From assembly GCA_021603905.1 (NCBI GenBank), contig BQIU01000001.1, positions 1 to 64,000 on the forward strand: a stretch of DNA of 64,000 nucleotides, read 5' to 3'. The DNA comes from Nitrospirales bacterium. Lineage in GTDB: Bacteria > Nitrospirota > Nitrospiria > Nitrospirales > UBA8639. Below the pieces are notes generated by a model. The model was not told the origin of the DNA, did no database searches, and saw only the letters and a list, made by a program, of their open reading frames with translations. The position numbers were made by a program, and so were the translations under genes. Shown here piece by piece: positions 25,201 to 34,779 of this stretch. Positions within the stretch are counted from its first letter, which is position 1; each line of letters starts with the position of its first letter.

Positions 25201-25614
25201 ATGAGTAGCACGAATATACCGAAAAACACACTTGTAGTTGTAACAACCGGCACAGAAGCTAAAATTTTCCGTAATCAAAGCGACTCAGGGGATATCAAGC
25301 TCCGATCTGATGGGGGTCTGACTCCCAAGAGTTTAGCTGATGATGGACCTTCTGGTAATCGCCCCAAAGAATCATCTCCTAGTGAGACGGACGAGGCAAC
25401 ATTCTCTAAGCAATTGGCGGAACATCTTTATAAGCTCGCCCACTCAGGAAAATTCAGCCATCTGGTTCTCATGGCCGATCCTGAAACTCTAGGTGAACTT
25501 CGCCCCATACTGCACCAGGAGGTATCCGATAAAATCGTTTTAGAGCTTAATAAAACTCTGGTTAACTCTTCTACTGAAGATATCGAGAAATCGCTCTGCG
25601 CTGCGATCAAATAA
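25201..25614 (+). CDS. Host-attachment-family protein
   Basis: A 137-residue protein matching the so-called host attachment protein family (PF10116), related to the baeRF/eRF1-like fold. N-terminal strand NTLVVVTTGTEAKIF, then the conserved C-terminal half FSKQLAEHLYKLAHSGKFSHLVLMADPETLGELRPIL...VSDKIVLELNKTL. AGGGGAAGGA lies just upstream of the ATG. The name comes from Agrobacterium plant attachment; in most bacteria the role is unknown and the gene is found among stress genes. The N-terminal part is shorter than in many members. Confidence 0.85.
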   Translation: MSSTNIPKNTLVVVTTGTEAKIFRNQSDSGDIKLRSDGGLTPKSLADDGPSGNRPKESSPSETDEATFSKQLAEHLYKLAHSGKFSHLVLMADPETLGELRPILHQEVSDKIVLELNKTLVNSSTEDIEKSLCAAIK

Positions 25615-25746
25615 CACTGACTGTATTTCAAGTCAGTTCATTTGCAACAAAATAAGTCAAGACTTGGGTTCGTAATTCTTTGATTATTTGATCCTCCCCA
25701 CAAAATCAGACAAGGGGTTAAGCTGTCTTGGACTTACCTCGCCTCC

Positions 25747-25953
25747 ATGGACACTCGCCCTGACACACCGGCCACGGTGGGCACTGGACTGACCAACTAT
25801 TTTCAATCTTATAACAGCGTGCGCCGTCATCAGACATTGAACCGGCAAACTCCTAATGCCGTACATTTTTCTGATCTCAAGGCACAGCTGGTGCGAAAGG
25901 AAGGGCAGAAATTTCACTTAGCGAACTGTCCAAGAATCAAGGTCCACTTCTAG
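25747..25953 (+). pseudogene. IS3-like transposase OrfB, C-terminal remnant
   Basis: Encodes 68 residues with LTNYFQSYNSVRRHQTLNRQTPNAVHF, the typical end of IS3-family OrfB (YFxFYNxxRPHQxLxxxTPxxVYF). Only this tail is present; upstream the frame meets a stop at 25681-25683 and the DDE catalytic core is missing. Its TAG overlaps the stop of the AI-2E gene on the other strand (shared CTAG at 25950-25953). Confidence 0.85.
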
Positions 25954-27074
25954 TTCTCTGCAGCCCACTGCTTAAGACGAACGAACACGACTTCTTGAAA
26001 CAGAATCTTGACACACGCAGTCAGAGGGATGGCTAAAATCAATCCATAGAGACCTCCGACGGCTCCTCCGATAAACACGACAATTAAAATGGTCACTGCA
26101 CTGAGTTCAGTTGACTGACTTTGAACAAAAGGCGTTAAGACCCATCCTTCCAGAAGTTGTACGACCCCGTACACCACGGAAGGCCAGAGTACCACCGCTG
26201 TCCAATCAAAACCTGGGGCTCCAGAACCGGTCGTCATATCGAGATATTTCAACAAGACTGCCAATGGCCAGCCCAAAGTTGCTCCATAGGGAACGATGCT
26301 AAAGAGTCCGGTTCCAATTCCTAGAAGGAACCAATACGGCACATCGACGATTAACCAGCCAATCGACAACATGGCACCCATTAGCACGGCAATCACAAGA
26401 CGTCCTCGAAAAAAACTCCCGACTGCATGGTCCATGCGTTGCACGATTTCCAATATACGATCTTGACGACTTGAAGGGACATATTCTTCGATATGCTGAA
26501 TCATTGAAGGGAAGTGCCAGGCAAAAAAGAAAAAATATATTGGAATCAGAGCGGATGAGATTAGAAAATAGGTTGTCGCGCCCACGACACTCCCTAAAAA
26601 ACCAAACGCTTGACTCGTTCCGGTCAATGCCGCCTTTATCAGCGACATGGCGTTCATTTTTAGGGTAGATACTGCATCTTGAAGCTGCTCCCGTGGATGC
26701 GCTACGTCAATATTGTACTGTTGCGCCAAATTCTCAAGATAAGATGGAGCCTTCTGCGTGAGGGTCACCACTTGCTCTTGGACGATAGGACCTAACCAAC
26801 CAAATAATCCTGCCCCAACAGCAATTAATAAAACAAACAATAGCGTAATCGTTAGAGGACGAGGAAAATGCCAGCGCGTTTGGGTGTAGGTAATCAGAGG
26901 ACTAAAGAGATAAGCAAAGAGTAACCCGATGAGAACAGGCGTGAAAATACTACGGAGTGCATAGCCAGCCCAGAGAACAAAGATCAGCACCCCGATCACA
27001 AAAAGATCACGAACCGGAGTGATTTGCCAAAGGTGTTTCTCCGCGAGAGGGGTTCTTGAATGAGATTCAGGCAT
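25950..27074 (-). CDS. AI-2E family transporter (copy 2)
   Basis: A 374-residue AI-2E family membrane protein. Landmarks: RDLFVIGVLIFVLW near residue 20, ALRSIFTPVLIGLLFAYLFSPLI, central soluble stretch, then FSIVPYGATLGWPLAVLL and the C-terminal QLLEGWVLTPFVQSQSTELSAVTILIVVFIGGAVGGLYGLILAIPL. This is a PerM-type member, distinct from copy 1 at 9727, which has GKRLTLNP at the matching place. The last codon region collides with an IS3 remnant, but the protein looks full length. Confidence 0.92.
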   Translation of the reverse strand: MPESHSRTPLAEKHLWQITPVRDLFVIGVLIFVLWAGYALRSIFTPVLIGLLFAYLFSPLITYTQTRWHFPRPLTITLLFVLLIAVGAGLFGWLGPIVQEQVVTLTQKAPSYLENLAQQYNIDVAHPREQLQDAVSTLKMNAMSLIKAALTGTSQAFGFLGSVVGATTYFLISSALIPIYFFFFAWHFPSMIQHIEEYVPSSRQDRILEIVQRMDHAVGSFFRGRLVIAVLMGAMLSIGWLIVDVPYWFLLGIGTGLFSIVPYGATLGWPLAVLLKYLDMTTGSGAPGFDWTAVVLWPSVVYGVVQLLEGWVLTPFVQSQSTELSAVTILIVVFIGGAVGGLYGLILAIPLTACVKILFQEVVFVRLKQWAAEN

Positions 27075-27561
27075 AAAGATCAGAAGGGTTCCAAAACGTA
27101 AGGATCATTGAGCGCGCATAGTCAAGACCTATGACCTGAACATATGGCCGTCGAATAAAAGCATGTGCAAGATACAGAAGCATATGCCTCTTAGGAACAC
27201 CATACCGGATTGAGATGAAATTAGAAACGGACGATATATAATCTTTTACATTGTATATGTATAGGACACACAAACATGAGCTCCTCTCTGCTGTTGACTG
27301 AGACCCGTTGGCACATCACTAATACAATACAATATCCAATAAATACTACTGGCTTGCATAAGAAAAGTCGGACAAAAGAAATTATTACGAGTCGTCTGTT
27401 TCATAAAGTCATAGACTTTTAACATGTTCATAAAATCTATTTGTCCACTAGTGAAAATAAAAGAAATGATGCAATATAAAAAATCATGAATGAGCGCTCT
27501 AGGGAACGACCTTTAAATTCGACCGTCTACTTCAAAAACTTTTAGTTTATCTTGAGGGAAT
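27075..27561. other. Intergenic region between divergent genes
   Basis: AT-rich; minus-strand frames at 27067-27431 have no ribosome site or family pattern. It should carry the divergent promoters of the AI-2E gene and the small gene at 27562. Nothing else seen. Confidence 0.5.
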
Positions 27562-27849
27562 ATGACTGATTCAGAAAAATCCGCATTAATCACACCATGG
27601 ATTAATCCAGAAGAGAGAATCACCGTGGACTTTACTGATGCTCGGGACCTAAATGCACAAGTGTCGGGATGCACTGAACATGTTGTCCATTTAATATTTG
27701 CGGACTCGTTTCCGCATATGAAAGACAAAGTATCAATTCCCTTAAGAAATGTTGAAGTAGGAGAGGACCAGAATCATTACACTCGAGATCCTAAAACTCC
27801 CCTGCAATGGCGGCTTCGCCTTCGGGTAGACCAAACACGTCCCGAATGA
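27562..27849 (+). CDS. Hypothetical soluble protein
   Basis: A 95-residue protein with an even mixture of charged and hydrophobic residues, no signal peptide and no membrane segment: ERITVDFTDARDLNAQVSGCTEHVVHLIFADS...PLRNVEVGED. The alternating strands suggest a small beta-barrel such as a PilZ-like fold, but the PilZ RxxxR motif is not present. GAGGGA lies about 6 nt before the ATG. Unassigned. Confidence 0.7.
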   Translation: MTDSEKSALITPWINPEERITVDFTDARDLNAQVSGCTEHVVHLIFADSFPHMKDKVSIPLRNVEVGEDQNHYTRDPKTPLQWRLRLRVDQTRPE

Positions 27850-27862
27850 ACAGAAAACCTCA

Positions 27863-28015
27863 TGAAAAATCAAGGGGGACATCGTCGTGATCAGATTCAG
27901 CCAACCTCCTGCTGACGTATTCCCCAGCAGGACCGTTGAATGCGACAGTTGTGGAGTTCTTGATACGACAAAATGACATTCCTTCTCTACCCTGACGAAT
28001 CACTGCCGCACACAT
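27863..28015 (-). CDS. Possible small protein (weak)
   Basis: A minus-strand frame of about 50 residues beginning MCAAVIRQGREGM and including FNGPAGEYVSRRLAE. AGGG occurs about 9 nt upstream of this ATG; the frame stays open further upstream but only with rare start codons. No family is recognised, and coding is uncertain. Listed because the stretch would otherwise be empty. Confidence 0.3.
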
Positions 28016-28230
28016 CTTATTATCCCTAAAACTTTCCTCAAGAATCACTGATACATACACGGACAATACAAGTTCGGCCTTCCTCTATTTGTCCACTAAC
28101 CCTCCTTTCAAAAAGGTGATACCTTGAAAGTAGATTGCAACCGTTATCATGATTCCTCTGAATCACCTCTGCAGAAACCACAAGAACCGACTACCTAAGG
28201 ATACTATTCATAAATCAGGAGGATTTCCCA

Positions 28231-29244
28231 ATGGATATATTAGCAAGAGAGCCTTATCGCGACGACCAACCAGCAATGGTACGACGGATCTCATGGGCAG
28301 CTATCTTTGCCGGACTTATTATCGTTCTTATTGTTCAGCTCTCTCTCAGCTTACTTGGCATCGGCATCGGCGCTAGTACGATTGATCCCTTGATTGATGA
28401 AACCCCCACGGCTTCAAGCTTCAGCGTCGGGGCAGGTATTTGGTGGATCGTGACCACAATGATTGCACTGTTGCTTGGTGGGTGGGTCGCAGGGCGACTT
28501 GCAGGAATGCCACTTCGAACTGATGGACTGTTACACGGCCTCATTACTTGGGGAGCAGCCACCCTTGTCACAATGTACTTATTAACCACGACAGCGGGTA
28601 GTCTTCTTGGGGGCACCTTCGGGCTTGTCGGTAATGCCCTGGCCGCCACAGGACAAGGCCTGTCTGGTTTTGCGCCCAGCATCACAAACGCAGTCACGGG
28701 TCAGATGGAACAAAGCGACGTCACCTGGAAGGATATCAAACAGGAGGCACAAATCCTCCTTCAACAAACAGGGAAAGAGGAACTTCAGGCTGAGAACCTC
28801 TCCAATGAGGCGGAGGCAGTAGCCGCAAACGCGAAAGTTTCGGCTCAAGATGCTGCAAGCAAACCTAAACAAACTGATGAAGAACTACTGACCATACTTG
28901 ATCAGGTGATGCGTAAGGGGAAAGACGTGTTTTCAGAGGTGGATCGCAAGGCAGTCGTTAATGTTTTAGTCGCGAGGACGAATATGAGCCAGCAGGAAGC
29001 TGAACAAACTGTCCAACGATGGAAAGACACATATGAAAAAGCCGTTATCAAATATGATGAATTCAAAGGTCAAGCTCAGGAGAAAGCTCGGATAGCAGCC
29101 GATGCTACAGCTGAGACCATTTCTCAGGCATCCCTCTGGACATTTATTTCAATGCTATTCGGAGCTGCAGCTGCAGCTATTGGCGGATTCATGGGTACTC
29201 CACGGGATATTATCGCACCCGTATCGTCACCGAATCGAAATTGA
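28231..29244 (+). CDS. Membrane protein with soluble helical insert (PhnA-like label in databases)
   Basis: A 337-residue protein. Four hydrophobic segments lie in residues 20-150 (ISWAAIFAGLIIVLIVQLSL; WWIVTTMIALLLGGWVAG; then two more with Gly/Ala-rich GGTFGLVGNALAATGQG). A charged helical region of about 160-285 follows, then a last helix (WTFISMLFGAAAAAIGGFMG) and a short tail. Start: AGGAGG 8 nt before the ATG. Similar proteins are widespread in alpha- and beta-proteobacteria and Nitrospira under uninformative names. The next gene starts 9 nt after the stop, so they form an operon with the cytochrome. Confidence 0.85.
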   Translation: MDILAREPYRDDQPAMVRRISWAAIFAGLIIVLIVQLSLSLLGIGIGASTIDPLIDETPTASSFSVGAGIWWIVTTMIALLLGGWVAGRLAGMPLRTDGLLHGLITWGAATLVTMYLLTTTAGSLLGGTFGLVGNALAATGQGLSGFAPSITNAVTGQMEQSDVTWKDIKQEAQILLQQTGKEELQAENLSNEAEAVAANAKVSAQDAASKPKQTDEELLTILDQVMRKGKDVFSEVDRKAVVNVLVARTNMSQQEAEQTVQRWKDTYEKAVIKYDEFKGQAQEKARIAADATAETISQASLWTFISMLFGAAAAAIGGFMGTPRDIIAPVSSPNRN

Positions 29245-29252
29245 GGAGAAAC

Positions 29253-30683
29253 ATGATGTTCAAGCTTTGTTTAAACAAGACCACCTGTTTTGCTGTAGCC
29301 GCGACGGTTATCATAAGCATGACGACGCTCGGAGCTCAACAACCCCTTCTCGCCTCCAACGCCAGAGACAGCCAAGCATCCGATACTCGCTCACTTTCCA
29401 ATGATAAATTCATGGGCAAGCCCATGGTTGATGCGCCCAAGCCGCTTGACCCTCTTCCTCAAAAGAAAGAGGTGATGGCCAAACATATGAACACAATCAA
29501 TGAGCGTTACGAATTGTCAGGTCGCACTCATCCAACTGTCACGATGTCGGGAGGTCGTAAGCACATTCCTGTTGGTCCAACAGCAAAACTTAAAAAAGAC
29601 GTGACTTGGGAAAAACTGGCCAAACTGTCACCTGAGGAAATTAAAGATCGTAAGATTTTCCCTTACCCACCCCTATGGTTTCCCCTCCAGAAGGTAGGAG
29701 GCTTTATTTTCCCTGATCATCAAATTCAACAGATGGATGGGCTAGAGCGAGTCGATGCTGGTCATGATTTGCCGATAACGTATCTTCCAGAGTTTCCACC
29801 TCCGCTGTTTCTCGTCGGACGACCTGACTTAGGTGATGTCAGCAAAGGACAGGTCATCTCCACTGAAAATTTTGAAGCCATCTTTGGCGATAAAGAGATC
29901 TTATCTCCTCGACAAAAAGAAGGACTTCGACTCTTGCTCAAAAAAATTCCTGCACAACGTCACAACGTTACAGCTGATCGTTCCACCGCACAACCCGTCG
30001 AGGGTGCGGCCTGTATGGACTGTCATATCAATGGACATACCTCTGGCGCATTTGAGCTGACTCCCGATGTTCGGCCACAGAGTGAGCGTTACCGTATCGA
30101 CACCATCTCGATGCGTGGAACATTCGCCCAAGACCGCTTAGGGTCTAAGCGAGGCCTTCGATCTCTTGAGGACTTCACTCAAAGCGAAGGGGCCACGGCC
30201 TACTTTGATGACGAGTTGGCCAAAGCAGCAGAAAAAGGTGGTCGGTTTTTTAGTCGTGAAGAAGCCAGTCATATGGCTCGATTTCAAAACATTGTGGATT
30301 TTCCTCCTGCCCCGAAACTTACGGTCGAGGGTTCACTGGATCACGCGAAGGCGACAAAAGCTGAAATTCGAGGTGAGGCAGTCTTCATGAAAAATTGTGC
30401 GAGTTGTCACACAGCTCCATTTTACACTGACAACAGTTTGCACGATTTACAAGTTGAACGATTTTACGATCATGTGGGATCGACATCAGAAGGAAAGCCA
30501 GGACGTGCGGAAGGTTTGTTTAAAACATTGCCCTTACGAGGAATCAAAGACTCCCCGCCCTATCTCCATGACGGACGATTGCTCACGTTAGAAGATACGG
30601 TGGAGTTTTTCAATCTTGTTCTTCAACGAAAGATGACGACTCAAGAGAAAAATGACTTGGTAGAATTTCTCCGTGTTCTTTAA
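29253..30683 (+). CDS. Exported di-haem cytochrome c peroxidase/MauG-like protein
   Basis: A 476-residue exported protein (signal peptide about 1-32) with two CxxCH haem c sites: CMDCH near 254-258 and CASCH near 382-386. The C-terminal block LPLRGIKDSPPYLHDGRLLTLEDTVEFFNLVL is the signature of the bacterial di-haem peroxidase/MauG family, which reduces peroxide or oxidises protein residues in the periplasm. The first haem sits unusually far from the N-terminus because of a long Lys/Pro-rich front part (40-160). GAGGAG precedes ATG 29253. It lies between two membrane-protein genes in one transcript. Confidence 0.9.
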   Translation: MMFKLCLNKTTCFAVAATVIISMTTLGAQQPLLASNARDSQASDTRSLSNDKFMGKPMVDAPKPLDPLPQKKEVMAKHMNTINERYELSGRTHPTVTMSGGRKHIPVGPTAKLKKDVTWEKLAKLSPEEIKDRKIFPYPPLWFPLQKVGGFIFPDHQIQQMDGLERVDAGHDLPITYLPEFPPPLFLVGRPDLGDVSKGQVISTENFEAIFGDKEILSPRQKEGLRLLLKKIPAQRHNVTADRSTAQPVEGAACMDCHINGHTSGAFELTPDVRPQSERYRIDTISMRGTFAQDRLGSKRGLRSLEDFTQSEGATAYFDDELAKAAEKGGRFFSREEASHMARFQNIVDFPPAPKLTVEGSLDHAKATKAEIRGEAVFMKNCASCHTAPFYTDNSLHDLQVERFYDHVGSTSEGKPGRAEGLFKTLPLRGIKDSPPYLHDGRLLTLEDTVEFFNLVLQRKMTTQEKNDLVEFLRVL

Positions 30684-30689
30684 TTTCGA

Positions 30690-31232
30690 ATGGATAACAA
30701 TATGGAAGTGTTGGTTGAACTCACAATCGTGGCTGCTATGATAGCCTTCGTCGGTCTACTCGGTGTTCTTGTGAGCACCATCATACAAGTCAAAAAAACG
30801 CTCGTTCAGGCTGAGCACCTTCTTGAGCATCTCAACAAAGAGACACCATTATTGCTCGACAATCTCCACGAAATAAGCCACAATGTGCGTGGCGTGACCC
30901 ATCAGACTCGCCTGGGAATAACCCATGCTATGGTGCTGGGCCACGCCATCGGAGATATCGGGGATACCGTGAAACGGATGCACGTGGCGGTGCTAGATCA
31001 AGGAGAACGACTCTTCAACACTTTTGATGCTGTTACACGAAGCATCAAAAGTGGATTCGAGCCAATACCACCTCAAGACAGGTATGAGACAAAGACTTCT
31101 CATGTAGATGACCAACCGAAAAATCCATTAAAAAGTATGGCACAAGCATATCTCGTGATGGTCATGACTCGAACATTGACTAAACTGATCTTTGGGGAAA
31201 AACCTGAGCGAAACAGGGTACGGCAGCCATAG
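30690..31232 (+). CDS. DUF948-like membrane protein
   Basis: A 180-residue protein with one N-terminal helix (VELTIVAAMIAFVGLLGVLVSTI) followed by a long helical stretch with QVKKTLVQAEHLLEHLNKETPLLLDNLHEISHNV, which is the DUF948 pattern, and a loosely structured tail. It starts 6 nt after the cytochrome stop, so it is the third gene of the operon beginning at 28231. DUF948 proteins are general-stress or envelope proteins of unknown function. Confidence 0.82.
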   Translation: MDNNMEVLVELTIVAAMIAFVGLLGVLVSTIIQVKKTLVQAEHLLEHLNKETPLLLDNLHEISHNVRGVTHQTRLGITHAMVLGHAIGDIGDTVKRMHVAVLDQGERLFNTFDAVTRSIKSGFEPIPPQDRYETKTSHVDDQPKNPLKSMAQAYLVMVMTRTLTKLIFGEKPERNRVRQP

Positions 31233-31464
31233 CAAACATTGGAGTCAAATCCCCAACGTAGGTTGGGATGAGTAGTGGGGTTAGGTCAAACGCACACGAG
31301 TGTGTTATTCGAATTTCGCGAACACATGAAGTACGAATACCTACGACCGTTGCAATAGCTCTTTAGCTCCACCCTCTTCATTTCCTCTGAAAACTATATG
31401 CATTGAACGATAAGTTCACCCTCACCTGAGAAGTATAGTATCCAATAAAGATGCGGCAAACCCT

Positions 31465-32865
31465 ATGAACGTCACACACTACTCGCGACTTATCCTTGTT
31501 TGCATTTTTGGCCTTTTGATCATCTCGCCACAATTTATTTACTCTCAAGAGCCCGCTGACCAAAATGTTACTCCATCAGAAGCCATGCCACAGGACCCTT
31601 CACCAGAAATTTCTGTTGGGCCAGGCAAAGTCGAGGATGAGTTAATCAAAGCCCGACTCATCGACGTCTATCAAAATATTCCAGCACTCGCCAATGTTGA
31701 CGTTTCAGTGAATGCTGGGGTGATTCGGCTATCCGGCGAAACTCTTTCAAAAGACGCCCATCAACAAGCGCTTGAACTAGCCAAACGGACTGAGGGTGTG
31801 GTCAGTGTGACCGATAACATCGCGCAAAAACGAGATATACAGAATCGACTCTCTGTTGTTCAAGAAAAATTGTTCATTCAATTGAATGAACTTGTTTCCA
31901 TGATTCCTCTCCTGATTATTGCGATCTGTGTATTTCTTCTCTTTTGGTTTCTGGCCTCTTTTATCAGCAATTGGAGTACTTTTTACAAAAAAGTCACTCC
32001 GAATGTGTTTTTACAGTCATTGGTAAGGCAAACGGTACGTGGCGCCATTCTCTTTATTGGTTTCATTGTTATGCTTGAAATTTTGGACGCCACGGCCTTA
32101 TTGGGTACCATCGTAGGAGTGGCCGGAATCATGGGGCTCGCAGTCGGATTTGCCCTTCGGGACACGGTAGAAAACTACATTGCAAGCCTCTTGCTAAGTC
32201 TTCGGCAACCATTCCGCCCACTCGATCATGTGGTTCTAGAGGGGTACGAAGGATTAATCATGAAGCTCACGTCGAGGGAGACTATTTTAATGACCCTAGA
32301 CGGAAATCATGTACGCATTCCTAACGCAACTGTCTACAAAGGCATTCTTCTCAACTACTCTCGCAATCCCAAACGCCGATTCACCTTCGAAGTCGGAATT
32401 GATACAGCTGTCGACATTGAAGCGGCTCGCCAACTGGCTATTAAGACATTACGACAAACACCTGGAGTGATTGCAGATCCACCCATTCGCTGCTTCGTTG
32501 AAAAACTCGGCGATTCCAATGTGGTGCTGAAAATATTGGCATGGACGACGCAAGATCAATTTGATTTTTTAAAAGTGAAAAGTGAGGCTATTCGTAATCT
32601 GAAGGAGGCCTTTGATCTTGCAAATTACGAGATGCCTGAACCCATTTACCGTCTCAAAGTACAGGGACTTTCTCATATCGATGCTCAGACCATGTCAGAC
32701 CATGGCCCCCCACAAGAACTAAGCAAGGAGAGTGCCCCACAACAAACTGATCCATCCAGGCCCATTGCCGACGTGTCCAAAGATCTTCATATGATTGCAC
32801 AAATCTCGACTGATAAAGAACAGACTAAAAATACTGAAATAGATTTACTCGCTTCGGAAAAGTAA
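31465..32865 (+). CDS. MscS family channel with N-terminal BON domain (copy 2)
   Basis: A 466-residue protein: signal peptide (about 1-27), low-complexity linker, BON domain at about 56-120 (LIDVYQNIPALANVDVSVNAG...GVVSVTDNI), two or three helices (139-163 and 190-225), the MscS pore segment GIMGLAVGFALRDTVENYIAS, the beta domain with RIPNATVYKGILLNYSRNP and a C-terminal alpha/beta domain. A periplasmic BON domain in front of an MscS channel could tether it to lipid or to the outer membrane. The tail after residue 410 is disordered. Confidence 0.93.
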   Translation: MNVTHYSRLILVCIFGLLIISPQFIYSQEPADQNVTPSEAMPQDPSPEISVGPGKVEDELIKARLIDVYQNIPALANVDVSVNAGVIRLSGETLSKDAHQQALELAKRTEGVVSVTDNIAQKRDIQNRLSVVQEKLFIQLNELVSMIPLLIIAICVFLLFWFLASFISNWSTFYKKVTPNVFLQSLVRQTVRGAILFIGFIVMLEILDATALLGTIVGVAGIMGLAVGFALRDTVENYIASLLLSLRQPFRPLDHVVLEGYEGLIMKLTSRETILMTLDGNHVRIPNATVYKGILLNYSRNPKRRFTFEVGIDTAVDIEAARQLAIKTLRQTPGVIADPPIRCFVEKLGDSNVVLKILAWTTQDQFDFLKVKSEAIRNLKEAFDLANYEMPEPIYRLKVQGLSHIDAQTMSDHGPPQELSKESAPQQTDPSRPIADVSKDLHMIAQISTDKEQTKNTEIDLLASEK

Positions 32866-32920
32866 CTCTGCCTGCAGAGCGCTTACCTACGTTAAGCATG
32901 GTCCTTCGGCACCAAAGCTG

Positions 32921-34360
32921 ATGTATTTTCTCGATTGCATAGCGGTTCCGTCAGGGACTAAAAAACTGAGAAGATATCCACTACCCTGCATCATCACCTG
33001 TCTGTTCATTTCTGTTTGTAACAGTCTCTTCCCTGGATTATCTCAAGCCTCTCTCGAATCAGATGAGGCCTCTATCATTGATCACTGGGGGGCTATTCAA
33101 TCATACATGAATGAAAAAGGTGTCATCTTTCAAACCATCAATACCAATGATGTGATGGCCAATGTGACAGGAGGACTTGATCGAAACACTGCACTCATTG
33201 GTGACCTCGATTTAATACTCGTGATTGATGCCAAAAAACTTTTGAACTGGGATGAAGCCACATTCTTTGTGTATGGTTTGGGATTATATGGCAATGATCC
33301 CAGTAAGAACGTTGGCGATATTCAGGCCGTAAGTAACATCGCGGCTCCCAATGACTGGAAACTATTTGAAGCCTGGTATCAACAAAATTTCCTTCAACAA
33401 CGCTTCTCATTATTGGCAGGGTTGTACGACGTAACTTCTGAATTTGATGTTATTCGATCATCCTCGGAGCTATTTCTGAATGGTTCATTTGGCACAGGTC
33501 CGGAATTCGCCACAAGTGGGATAAACGGCCCCTCCACCTTTCCAACAACATCCTTGGCGATCAGAGGACAAGCGATTCTCAGCGATGACGTCATCATTCG
33601 TGCCGTTCTTGCTGATGGCGTGTCAGGAACCCCCAACGACGTCACTGGGACACAAGTCAAATTAGATAGAAAGGACGGCCTACTTTTAGCCACAGAGCTT
33701 GCCTACTATGATCAACGAGAGAGAAAAAAAAGAGATCAACAAAAAATCCTCAAGCAACGTCCATTTCGTCTAACCTTTCAACGAGTGGGTCGGGCTGCTC
33801 CAATCGTCTACCAAGCAAAGTACGCTATTGGCCTATGGGGTTACACCACAGACCTCAATGATCTCAGTGAAGTCGACCTTTTGGGAAGACCACTGAAACG
33901 GGATATGACTTACGGAGTATATGGTTTCGCTGAGAAAATCGTTTATCGGGAACCGCAGGATCGAGAACAGAATCTCACCCTATTTACTCGAATCGGCTTT
34001 GCTGATCCTCGGGTAAATCGTTTCTCTCAGTATTATGGCGGAGGTATGGTCTACCGCGGTCTCCTGCCCAATCGTGAGAATGACGAGATTGGGATGGGTG
34101 TCGCTGCCGCATTCAATAGTAGTCATTTCGAGAGAGCACAGCAAAGATCTGAAAACTCAGTTGATACTGCAGAAATAGCAGTAGAAATGACATACGCGAT
34201 CAACGTCCGCTCTGAAATGATTATCCAACCTAACATTCAATACATTATTAATCCTGATACCAATCCAGCCATTCAAAACGCGTTGGTCGTCGGTGCACGA
34301 GTGGAATTCAACCTCAATTGGTTCGAAGGTCCAACCACATCCGTGGAAATTCAAAAATAA
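32921..34360 (+). CDS. OprB-like carbohydrate porin
   Basis: A 479-residue outer-membrane beta-barrel protein of the carbohydrate-selective porin OprB family. After a long leader (hydrophobic core at about 22-42) come the markers NVTGGLDRNTALIGDLDLILVIDAKKL, FEAWYQQNFLQQRFSLLAGLYDVTSEFDVIRSSSELFLNGSFGTGPEFATSG and the C-terminal MIIQPNIQYIINPDTNPAIQNALVVGARVEFNL. The last residues are VEIQK, so the usual final aromatic is replaced by a short extension. It starts 56 nt after the MscS stop and may be co-transcribed with it. Confidence 0.9.
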   Translation: MYFLDCIAVPSGTKKLRRYPLPCIITCLFISVCNSLFPGLSQASLESDEASIIDHWGAIQSYMNEKGVIFQTINTNDVMANVTGGLDRNTALIGDLDLILVIDAKKLLNWDEATFFVYGLGLYGNDPSKNVGDIQAVSNIAAPNDWKLFEAWYQQNFLQQRFSLLAGLYDVTSEFDVIRSSSELFLNGSFGTGPEFATSGINGPSTFPTTSLAIRGQAILSDDVIIRAVLADGVSGTPNDVTGTQVKLDRKDGLLLATELAYYDQRERKKRDQQKILKQRPFRLTFQRVGRAAPIVYQAKYAIGLWGYTTDLNDLSEVDLLGRPLKRDMTYGVYGFAEKIVYREPQDREQNLTLFTRIGFADPRVNRFSQYYGGGMVYRGLLPNRENDEIGMGVAAAFNSSHFERAQQRSENSVDTAEIAVEMTYAINVRSEMIIQPNIQYIINPDTNPAIQNALVVGARVEFNLNWFEGPTTSVEIQK

Positions 34361-34698
34361 ATATGACATCTCTGTTGTTAGTTCCGTAACGCAGGGAGCT
34401 GTTCTTTATCTTGGACCAAGACCTTACCCTAGATGTTTCCGGAATATTTGAATGACTTCTGTCCTGGGAGATAATTCCCGACACACAATCATTTTTAGGG
34501 ATGAAACAACTGCTTAAACGACGTGTGTGAGAGACTCAGACAAATTAGACATAATGATAGAGCGAGTAAGTAAATTGTCCATAGAGAACACTCACTTTCA
34601 CTTGCTACGATAATGATTCAACGTACCAAGAGATAACCCTCGGCACATGCGGACATGTGTCGAGAGTAAAGCGAACCAATTTTATAAAGGAGATTATT
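34361..34698. other. Intergenic region with 5' leader hairpin
   Basis: No gene. The right end carries the hairpin at 34639-34664 and the ribosome site of the 26-residue peptide gene. Confidence 0.55.
34639..34664 (+). promoter_or_regulatory. Stable hairpin in the leader of a small membrane peptide gene
   Basis: CTCGGCACATG (34639-34649) pairs with CATGTGTCGAG (34654-34664): 11 pairs including one G-U, closed by the tetraloop CGGA. It lies 20 nt before AAGGAG and about 35 nt before the ATG at 34699, with no T-run, so it is better read as a leader structure than as a terminator. Confidence 0.6.
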
Positions 34699-34779
34699 AT
34701 GCCTATACTTTTATGGTTACTCGGCGTGCCATTGAGTTTAATTGTTGTCTTGTGGCTTCTTGGGGTAATAGCCCTGTAA
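34699..34779 (+). CDS. Very small membrane peptide (26 residues)
   Basis: MPILLWLLGVPLSLIVVLWL, then LGVIAL and stop. One membrane helix. An AAGGAG site 7 nt upstream of the ATG is strong. Almost the same peptide type (MPI-LWLLGVP-...) is annotated as hypothetical in many proteobacteria, and a gene this short with a perfect ribosome site is unlikely to be chance. Function unknown; possibly a stress-induced membrane peptide. Confidence 0.8.
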   Translation: MPILLWLLGVPLSLIVVLWLLGVIAL

